This document shows, in pieces, positions 1 to 4,403 of a DNA stretch of 5,065 nt (position 1 is the first letter of the stretch; every line of letters begins with the position of its first letter). This stretch comes from Treponema sp. (lineage in GTDB: Bacteria > Spirochaetota > Spirochaetia > Treponematales > Treponemataceae): assembly GCA_031290005.1 (NCBI GenBank), contig JAITOJ010000068.1, positions 1 through 5,065 of the forward strand, given 5' to 3'. The notes under the pieces are model-generated. The model was given only the letters and a program-made list of their open reading frames with translations. It had not been told where the DNA came from and ran no database searches. Both the position numbers and the translations under genes were made by a program.

Positions 1-300
1 CAAAAAGTTGATGTTGATATAGCCAACGAAACGGTATCTCATGTAATAAACGTCTTACAGCCTGACTTTTTATTCTTTGTTAGTGCAAAAGCATGGGATT
101 GCTTTAATAAAGATTTGCATAAAGAGTTGATCGCTTCCAACAGGGTAGGGCATAGTTGTCATCCCGCAAGTCCAAATTGGAATATGCCGTCCATGAAATA
201 TTCTATTGACCAGGTAGCGCCTCTCACCGGCAAACAGGCGTTTATGCAATTTATTTCACAAAACGAAATCTTTTTGGGGGCGGGGAAATTAGAGGAATAG
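1..300 (+). CDS. C-terminal fragment of a uracil-DNA-glycosylase-fold-like protein (5' end outside window)
   Basis: The frame is open from base 1 to a TAG at 298-300, giving 99 residues of a gene that begins upstream of the window. An internal TTG at 115 is not a credible start because coding sequence continues before it. The fragment reads VINVLQPDFLFFVSAKAWD, then GHSCHPASPNWN, then TGKQAFMQFISQNEIF. A hydrophobic strand after 'PD' followed by an HP-A/S-containing loop with Trp-Asn is what the C-terminal half of UDG-superfamily proteins looks like, where the His-Pro-Ser loop contacts DNA. That superfamily excises damaged bases, but many members are uncharacterised and no enzymatic role is shown here. 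The segment is AT-rich (21 G/C in the first 60 bases), unlike the GC-rich recJ next to it. The family call is from memory of motif shape and is tentative; the reading frame itself is solid. Confidence 0.5.
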   Translation, partial: QKVDVDIANETVSHVINVLQPDFLFFVSAKAWDCFNKDLHKELIASNRVGHSCHPASPNWNMPSMKYSIDQVAPLTGKQAFMQFISQNEIFLGAGKLEE

Positions 301-317
301 CGTGTTGTTTGGAAGAT

Positions 318-350
318 GCCTCACGGAGGCGCGCTGTTTTGGCGCAGCCT
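318..350. terminator. Candidate hairpins between the UDG-like gene and recJ (weak terminators)
   Basis: Two overlapping hairpins fill the 49-bp gap between the convergent ends at 300 and 350. The first is GCCTC-ACG-GAGGC (318-330), followed on the plus strand by GCGCTG and only four T. The second pairs AGGCGCGC (327-334) with GCGC-A-GCCT (342-350) around a 7-nt loop, with one bulged A. It lies directly after the recJ stop on the minus strand but has no U-run there. The two stems share bases, so they cannot form together. The position between convergent genes favours a terminator role, but neither stem has a proper U-tract. Confidence 0.35.
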
Positions 351-2494
351 TACCCGGCCTTCTCCATATCCGCCACAATCAGCTGCACCGTTTCCGTACC
401 GTTAAAGGCGTTCCGCGCCAGAGAAAACACCACGTTCACCTTGTCGCCGCTGGTAAAATCGCGGTTGTACCGCTCGGCGGCGTTCCAGTAGCGGGCCGGC
501 CATTTGAGGGCGCCGCATTGCAGGGTGAGCTTCAGGTGTTTCTTTTCCACCTTGCCGATAACGTCCGCGTCAACAATGACGGCGCTGCTGACCAGAAACC
601 GCAGTTCCTCGTTGTCCTTGCCAAACGGCTCAAATCGGTCAACCAGCTTCATGGTGTCCGGCGTCAGGTAAGTGTGGGGCAGTTCCGCGTCCACGGCAAC
701 CGACTCGTCCTCCGGGCTTTCCAGTTCGATGAGGGACGCCTGCTCTTTGAGCCGGGCGGTAAATTCGGCGGTCTTTTCCTGAGGAAAGCTGAACCCCGCG
801 GCGGCGTTGTGGCCCCCGTGGTTGAGGAACAGGTCTCCCATTGGGTCAATCTGGTCAAGAAACCGGGTGGCGTCCACGCCGCGCAGGGAACGCATGGAAC
901 CCACCGCCGGGCCGTTTTCCAGGAACGTGACAACGATTGCCGGAACCTTGTGGGTCTGGGCGAGCTTGCCCGCCACCAGCCCCGTGATGCCCCGGTGAAT
1001 CCCCTTGTCCATGACCGCCGCTAGAAGGCCCCCATAGTCCGCCAGGCTCTTATACGCCGGGGATTCCACCAGCGCCCAGGCCTCGTCCCCCAGCCGTTTG
1101 CGGTCCTCGTTGAGCTCCGCGATTCTGCGGGCGATAGCGTCCCGCATCTTGGCGTCGCTCTCCAGAAAAAGCTTGAGCGCCAGCTCCGGCTGACCCAGCC
1201 GGCCCGCGGCGTTGAGCACGGGAATCACGCTCCAGGACAAATCTTTACTCGTCAGGCGTTTGCCCAGCAAATCCTGCCGGGCAAGCAGTTCCAGCAAACC
1301 GGGGCGGACGTTCCCGCTGTTTATGGATGCAAGCCCCTGACGGACGAACAGCCGGTTCTCGTTTTGCAGGGGCATGATGTCCGCCAGGGCCGCCAGAGCC
1401 GTCAACTGCAAGTCGTGCTGCTCCCGCTTGGCCGCGTCCGGGAACGCCTGCTCGGTCTTTTTGTGCGCGAAGGTCACAAAGAGATTGAAAAACCCCTCGA
1501 TTTCCGTGGCCGGTTCGTCCCGGTATCTGGCCAGGCGGGACATATCTTTGAGTTTGAGCAGGCTCATACCCGCTGCCTGGGGGATGAGTTTTTCGATTTC
1601 CGGGCGCAGGTCAAGAACGTTGAAGTCCACCCCCTTGCCAAAGACCTTTTCAAGCTGCTTCTTTTGCAGGTCGGCGTCCCACACCATGATTTGCTGGCCC
1701 TGCAAAAATGGAACCAGCCGGGTCTGGCTGACGCGCACCGCTCCGGGCACCACGGTCTCGGTCAGGGACTCCCGGGCAGTCATGTTGACCACCTTCAGGC
1801 ACTCAATCGCGTAGGCGTCCGTCAGGGGCCGCACGTTGAGCAGGCACAGTTCCTGCTTGTACAGCTCGTGGCGGGAAAACCGCAGGGCCGACACCAGCTT
1901 GTAGGCCACGGCGCAGCCGGAAATGTCCGGGAAGGGATAGCCGGAATCTTGCAGCTTGGGATTGATGATGATGGCCGGTTCGGGCAGGACTTCCGGCGGG
2001 TTGTGATGGTCAACCACAATCACGTCCACTCCCAGTTCCGCCGCCCGGGCGACTTCCGCATTGTTGGAAATGCCGCAGTCCACGGTGATAATCAGGGTGC
2101 CGTATTTGGCGGCAAAGTCTTCCACCGCGTCCAGGCTCAGGCCATACGCCTCGTCCCCGGAGGGGAGCCGCCAGGCCACGTCGATTCCCATATCAATCAG
2201 GGCGGTGACCACCAGGGCGGTGCTGGTGACGCCGTCCACATCCCGGTCGCCAAAGACCAGGACTTTCTCGCCCTCGTCCTTGGCCTGCCAAATCCGGTCA
2301 ACCGCGTCCTCCATTTCAGAAAGCAGGAAGGGGCTGTGCTGAAAGCGCAGGTCGTCTTCCAGGTAATAAAGCACATCGCCGGGCCGGGTGATTCCCCGGC
2401 GGGCCAGAATCGACGCGAAAAGCAAATCGCAGGAAAACTTTTTGTTCAAATCCCGGACGACCTCCGGGGCAACTTCTTTTTTGTTCCAAGGCAT
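350..2494 (-). CDS. recJ: Single-stranded-DNA-specific exonuclease RecJ
   Basis: This encodes a 714-residue DHH-family 5'-to-3' ssDNA exonuclease that acts in the cytoplasm in RecF-pathway recombination, mismatch repair and stalled-fork processing. Visible landmarks in order: motif I FGDRDVDG (81-88, metal-binding D83, D85, D87); ITVDCG (D139); VVDHHNPPE (DHH 162-164); ADIMPLQNENR (371-381); NAAGRLG (428-434); GIHRGITGLVAGKL (498-511); the DHHA1 signature GSMRSLRG and LNHGGHNAAAGFSF (532-570); and the OB-type FEPFGKDNEELRF (621-633). All catalytic positions look intact. It is longer than E. coli RecJ (577 residues), mainly because of about 140 extra residues (about 205-355) between the DHH motif and ADIMPL. 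The ATG at 2494 gives MPWNKKEV, a typical RecJ beginning, but no Shine-Dalgarno precedes it, and a -10-like box lies 9 nt upstream. It is divergent from the J-protein gene. Confidence 0.96.
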   Translation of the reverse strand: MPWNKKEVAPEVVRDLNKKFSCDLLFASILARRGITRPGDVLYYLEDDLRFQHSPFLLSEMEDAVDRIWQAKDEGEKVLVFGDRDVDGVTSTALVVTALIDMGIDVAWRLPSGDEAYGLSLDAVEDFAAKYGTLIITVDCGISNNAEVARAAELGVDVIVVDHHNPPEVLPEPAIIINPKLQDSGYPFPDISGCAVAYKLVSALRFSRHELYKQELCLLNVRPLTDAYAIECLKVVNMTARESLTETVVPGAVRVSQTRLVPFLQGQQIMVWDADLQKKQLEKVFGKGVDFNVLDLRPEIEKLIPQAAGMSLLKLKDMSRLARYRDEPATEIEGFFNLFVTFAHKKTEQAFPDAAKREQHDLQLTALAALADIMPLQNENRLFVRQGLASINSGNVRPGLLELLARQDLLGKRLTSKDLSWSVIPVLNAAGRLGQPELALKLFLESDAKMRDAIARRIAELNEDRKRLGDEAWALVESPAYKSLADYGGLLAAVMDKGIHRGITGLVAGKLAQTHKVPAIVVTFLENGPAVGSMRSLRGVDATRFLDQIDPMGDLFLNHGGHNAAAGFSFPQEKTAEFTARLKEQASLIELESPEDESVAVDAELPHTYLTPDTMKLVDRFEPFGKDNEELRFLVSSAVIVDADVIGKVEKKHLKLTLQCGALKWPARYWNAAERYNRDFTSGDKVNVVFSLARNAFNGTETVQLIVADMEKAG

Positions 2495-2544
2495 ACTGAC
2501 AAAGGTATAGCATAATTCGGAGATTTGGGCTATACTCTGTCGTT
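2495..2544. promoter_or_regulatory. Divergent recJ / J-protein promoter region with symmetric -10 boxes
   Basis: This 50-bp gap separates two divergent ATGs. On the plus strand TATACT (2531-2536) lies 8 nt before ATG 2545. On the minus strand TATACC (2504-2509) lies 9 nt before the recJ ATG. The two boxes sit in a perfect 7-bp inverted repeat, GTATAGC (2505-2511) and GCTATAC (2529-2535). I see no good -35 for either box at 16-18 bp spacing and no Shine-Dalgarno before either start. Transcription normally begins about 6-8 nt after the -10 box, so both transcripts would start at or next to the ATG. Leaderless mRNAs and mutually exclusive polymerase binding are inferences. The same GCTATACT string recurs in the promoter at 3889-3895. 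Confidence 0.5.
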
Positions 2545-3135
2545 ATGGACGATTTATACGCCGTACTGGGGATTTCCAAAACCGCGGCAGCGGAGGAAAT
2601 AAAAAAAGCGTACCGGGACGCCGCTTTCAAGTGGCACCCTGACCGCAATCCCAACAACAAAGCGGCGGAGGACAAATTCAAGGAAATCAACGCCGCGTAC
2701 TCGGTGCTGGGTGACGAATCAAAACGCGCCCAATACGACCGCTTCGGCTCAGCGGATGCCTATGCCCAACACAACGCCGGAACGAATCCCTATGGTCAAA
2801 CCGGGCCATACGGACAGACCGGCGACCCCTTCTGGGACTGGTTCGGCGCGGCCTATACGGACGGCGAAGACCCCCAGCGCCGCCGCACCTACACCTGGTA
2901 CGGCCCTTTTTCCGGCAACAACAGTTCCCGGGGCCAGAACGAATATACGCCGCCTCCGCCGGGCAGCCCGTGGCACGGCCTTGCGCGCAGCGGTTTGATA
3001 TTAGCCGTAGGCTTACTCTTTTTCCGATTTTCCTGGATTTTGCTGCCCATCGGCCCCATTCTGTGCATTGCGGCGATTGTAAACGGCGTCTCCGGGTTTA
3101 TCCGCAATCTGGGGCGGCTGTTCCAGGCTGAATAG
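2545..3135 (+). CDS. Small J-domain (DnaJ-like) protein with hydrophobic C-terminus
   Basis: This 196-residue protein is expected to recruit and stimulate a DnaK/Hsp70 partner. The J domain occupies about residues 2-68, from DLYAVLGI through KKAYRDAAFKWHPDRNP, with the essential HPD at 31-33, to YSVLGDESKRAQYDRFG. A Gly/Tyr/Gln-rich linker follows, including a short repeat NPYGQTGPYGQTG (81-93), then an aromatic segment and PPPPG (136-140). The C-terminus has one or two hydrophobic stretches (about 148-160 and 164-181), suggesting a membrane anchor. No zinc-finger CxxCxGxG repeats or classical substrate-binding domain are present, so it is a type III J-protein and not the main DnaJ; I leave the symbol empty. 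The ATG is the natural start (MDDLYAVLGI) despite lacking a Shine-Dalgarno. It converges on thrH with only 21 bp between the stop codons. Confidence 0.9.
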   Translation: MDDLYAVLGISKTAAAEEIKKAYRDAAFKWHPDRNPNNKAAEDKFKEINAAYSVLGDESKRAQYDRFGSADAYAQHNAGTNPYGQTGPYGQTGDPFWDWFGAAYTDGEDPQRRRTYTWYGPFSGNNSSRGQNEYTPPPPGSPWHGLARSGLILAVGLLFFRFSWILLPIGPILCIAAIVNGVSGFIRNLGRLFQAE

Positions 3136-3156
3136 GGTCTTTTCTTGTGCCGGGCG

Positions 3157-3759
3157 TCAGCCCGCCACGCCTTTAATCGCGTTCAAAAGTTCATCGTAAC
3201 CAGTGAAGGCTGGAATTTGGGGATTATCCGCGATGATATGCTGCGGAGCGCGGAACAGAAAGCCCGCGTCAGCCTCGCGAATCATGGCCAAGTCGTTGAA
3301 AGAGTCCCCGGCGGCAATGGTCTGGAAGCCGATGGACTTGAGGGCTTTGACCGCGTGAAACTTGCCGTCCTGCTGACGGAGCTGGTAGCCCGTAATTCTG
3401 CCCTCCGGGGAGACAATCAGGGAGTTGCAGAAAATCGCGGGCATCCCCAGTTTTTTCATCAGCGGCAGAGCAAACTGGGTGAAAGTGTCCGACAGGATGA
3501 TAACCTGACAGAATTCCCGCAGTTCGTCCAGGAATTCCCGGGAACCCGGCAGGGGATTCACTTTTGCGATCGTGTTTTGCACATCCCTGAGCCCCAGGCT
3601 GTGTTCCGCCAAAATGCCCAGGCGCTTTTTCATCAACACATCATAGTCGCTCACATCCCGGGTGGTAAGCCGGAGTTCAGGTATCCCGGTTTCTTCTGAA
3701 AAGGCAATCCATATTTCAGGGGTCAGCACACCCTCAAGGTCAAGACAGACTACATACAT
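3157..3759 (-). CDS. thrH: ThrH-type HAD phosphatase (phosphoserine phosphatase / homoserine phosphotransferase)
   Basis: This 200-residue HAD-superfamily enzyme closely follows the Pseudomonas ThrH pattern. That enzyme dephosphorylates phosphoserine and can transfer phosphate to homoserine, linking serine and threonine metabolism. Visible motifs are CLDLEGVLTPEIW (nucleophile D7 in a DxE rather than DxD arrangement), TTRDVSDYDVLMKKRL in the cap (32-47), ILSDTF (89-93, motif II), GYQLRQQDGK (124-133, with a motif-III lysine at 133) and GDSFND (151-156, acidic motif IV). The frame is open to a TTG at 3855, but family alignment starts at MYVVCLDLEG. ATG 3759 has GAGGA (3765-3769) five bases upstream, which decides the start; ATG 3771 would add MRIV with a poorer site. 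No other serine or threonine gene is adjacent. Substrate preference cannot be read from sequence. Confidence 0.92.
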   Translation of the reverse strand: MYVVCLDLEGVLTPEIWIAFSEETGIPELRLTTRDVSDYDVLMKKRLGILAEHSLGLRDVQNTIAKVNPLPGSREFLDELREFCQVIILSDTFTQFALPLMKKLGMPAIFCNSLIVSPEGRITGYQLRQQDGKFHAVKALKSIGFQTIAAGDSFNDLAMIREADAGFLFRAPQHIIADNPQIPAFTGYDELLNAIKGVAG

Positions 3760-3764
3760 AACAA

Positions 3765-3769
3765 TCCTC
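3765..3769 (-). promoter_or_regulatory. Ribosome binding site that sets the thrH start
   Basis: GAGGA reads on the minus strand, followed by TTGTT and then the ATG at 3759. The spacing is normal and supports the inner of two nearby ATGs. The A of the site overlaps the end of the alternative ATG at 3771-3769. Confidence 0.7.
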
Positions 3770-3789
3770 ATTCTCTGTTTGTTTTTATC

Positions 3790-3819
3790 AGTGTATGGTA
3801 TGCTGTGGGATAAAGTCAA
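3790..3819 (-). promoter_or_regulatory. thrH: Probable thrH promoter
   Basis: On the minus strand, TTGACT (3819-3814) is followed after 18 bp by TACACT (3795-3790). The -35 matches the sigma-70 consensus at five of six positions and the -10 at four of six. Transcription would begin about 3783, leaving a leader of roughly 24 nt that contains the GAGGA ribosome binding site. It lies back to back with the promoter at 3866-3895 on the other strand. Confidence 0.55.
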
Positions 3820-3865
3820 TAATTCTGTAAAAGTTTTCAGCAATTCGCAATTCAACGCCGCCCCC

Positions 3866-3895
3866 TTGACACCCGCTCCCCTGCTTTGCTATACT
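3866..3895 (+). promoter_or_regulatory. Strong sigma-70-type promoter with extended -10 upstream of the poly-C ORF
   Basis: There is an exact TTGACA (3866-3871), an 18-bp spacer, and TATACT (3890-3895) preceded by TGC, which makes an extended -10. Transcription would begin about 3902, just before the Shine-Dalgarno at 3918. This is the best promoter match seen in the window. It points into the ORF at 3930, the poly-C tract, the 21-bp repeats and the gene at 4404, which may form one transcript. Confidence 0.75.
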
Positions 3896-3917
3896 CCTTC
3901 GCATAACCCTTTTGGAG

Positions 3918-3924
3918 AAGGAGG
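3918..3924 (+). promoter_or_regulatory. Strong Shine-Dalgarno for the ORF at 3930
   Basis: AAGGAGG sits five bases before ATG 3930 inside a purine-rich run, GGAGAAGGAGGAG (3914-3926). It selects ATG 3930 over in-frame near-cognate codons upstream, and argues that this short ORF is really translated. Confidence 0.7.
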
Positions 3925-3929
3925 AGCCC

Positions 3930-4103
3930 ATGGCCACAAACACCACAAGACTTACACGGCAGCCTGACGCAGCACCCTTCAACGCTGCCCTCCCTGGCAG
4001 GAAAACCGCAACCCCCCACCCTCTCTTCTCTCCGCTCTATTCAACTATAATTAACCCCCCCCCCCCCCCCCCCCCGGACGGCGCGCGGCTAATCTTACTG
4101 TAA
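3930..4103 (+). CDS. Short ORF running into a poly-C tract; possible OFF phase of a variable gene
   Basis: This reads as 57 residues beginning MATNTTRLTRQPDAAPF and ending NPPPPPPPDGARLILL. The protein is not recognised. Its expression signals are excellent: TTGACA/TATACT promoter, AAGGAGG, ATG. The product is short, basic and proline-rich, with no signal peptide or domain visible. The run of 21 C (4055-4075) encodes the seven prolines. In this frame translation stops at 4103, 26 codons short of leaving the tract-to-repeat spacer's other frame. One extra C, or two fewer, would move translation into the frame that is open through the 21-bp repeats to 4417, for a product of 162 (22 C) or 161 (19 C) residues. 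Strong signals feeding a truncated ORF suggest an OFF state of a contingency gene. Alternatives are a decayed gene, a leader peptide, or a miscounted homopolymer in the assembly. Confidence 0.45.
   Translation: MATNTTRLTRQPDAAPFNAALPGRKTATPHPLFSPLYSTIINPPPPPPPDGARLILL
4055..4075 (+). repeat. Homopolymeric C tract, 21 nt
   Basis: There are twenty-one consecutive C (G on the minus strand), flanked by TTAA on the left and GGACGG on the right. Long G/C homopolymers are well-known slipped-strand mispairing sites that switch genes on and off in host-associated bacteria, including Treponema. A length change alters the frame of the ORF from 3930. A perfect TATAAT (4046-4051) ends three bases before the tract, so a transcriptional effect is also conceivable. 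The exact count is the kind of value that sequencing and assembly often get wrong. Confidence 0.95.
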
Positions 4104-4141
4104 CCACTGACACATTCTTACTATCCCCGGCATTTCTCTAC

Positions 4142-4338
4142 GCCGGCTCGGAGTCTCATTTAGCCGACTCGGAGCCCCATTTAGCCGGCTCGGAGCCCCA
4201 TTTAGTCGACTCGGAGCCTTATTTAGTCGACTCGGAGCTCCATTTCGTCGACTCGGAGCCTTATTTAGTCGACTCGGAGCCCCATTTAGTCGACTCGGAG
4301 CTCCATTTAGCCGACTCGGAAGCTTATTTAGTCGACTC
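4142..4338 (+). repeat. Nine tandem 21-bp repeats plus a partial copy
   Basis: Units begin at 4142, 4163, 4184, 4205, 4226, 4247, 4268, 4289 and 4310, with an 8-base partial unit GTCGACTC at 4331-4338. A unit reads G(T/C)C-G(A/G)C-TCG-GAG-(CCC, CCT, CTC, TCT or GCT)-(C/T)AT-TTA. The core TCGGA is invariant and the TTA end is kept in eight of nine. Six copies contain GTCGAC or begin with it, counting the partial one. The heptads in order are AGSESHL, ADSEPHL, AGSEPHL, VDSEPYL, VDSELHF, VDSEPYL, VDSEPHL, VDSELHL, ADSEAYL. The period is a multiple of three, so copy-number change would keep the frame. There are no spacers between units, so it is not a CRISPR array. Confidence 0.95.
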
Positions 4339-4355
4339 AATCTTTCCGGTACTTC

Positions 4356-4374
4356 ACGCGCCGCAACAGCGCGT
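4356..4374 (+). other. Perfect hairpin between the repeats and the next gene
   Basis: ACGCGC (4356-4361) pairs perfectly with GCGCGT (4369-4374) around the 7-nt loop CGCAACA. A T-rich stretch (TATTTTCTTT, 4381-4390) begins six bases after the stem and leads into the Shine-Dalgarno at 4392. It could be an attenuator-like or weak terminator structure in the leader of the 4404 gene. The gap between stem and T-run makes a classical terminator unlikely. Confidence 0.3.
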
Positions 4375-4391
4375 AGTGCATATTTTCTTTC

Positions 4392-4397
4392 AGGAGG
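4392..4397 (+). promoter_or_regulatory. Shine-Dalgarno for the gene at 4404
   Basis: AGGAGG is followed six bases later by ATG 4404. It confirms that the open frame interrupted by TAG at 4467 was a real translated gene and fixes its start. Confidence 0.75.
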
Positions 4398-4403
4398 GTT
4401 TTT

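Noticed and set aside
302..2515. Long plus-strand ORFs antisense to recJ (240 residues at 302-1024 and 383 residues at 1364-2515)
   Set aside because: They lie entirely opposite a fully recognisable RecJ; their sequences are rich in Arg, Gly, His and Val with no domain. They are typical shadow frames of GC-rich coding DNA.
3136..3165. Terminator between the convergent J-protein gene and thrH
   Set aside because: The only stem, CGGGC-GTCA-GCCCG (3150-3163), overlaps the thrH stop. It has no T-run after it on either strand; the T-rich TTTTCTT precedes it on the plus strand.
3145..3699. Plus-strand 184-residue ORF over thrH
   Set aside because: It is antisense to a complete ThrH-like protein with all HAD motifs.
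3760..3855. N-terminal extension of thrH to a TTG at 3855
   Set aside because: The 32 added residues have no family match, they would contain the probable promoter, and ATG 3759 has a well-placed GAGGA.
4142..4338. CRISPR array
   Set aside because: Units are contiguous 21-mers without spacers and differ from one another; no cas genes are nearby.
4379..4384. Separate promoter for the 4404 gene using CATATT as -10
   Set aside because: The nearest -35-like element (TTCACG at 4353) is 20 bp away and poor. Read-through from the promoter at 3866 is the simpler explanation.
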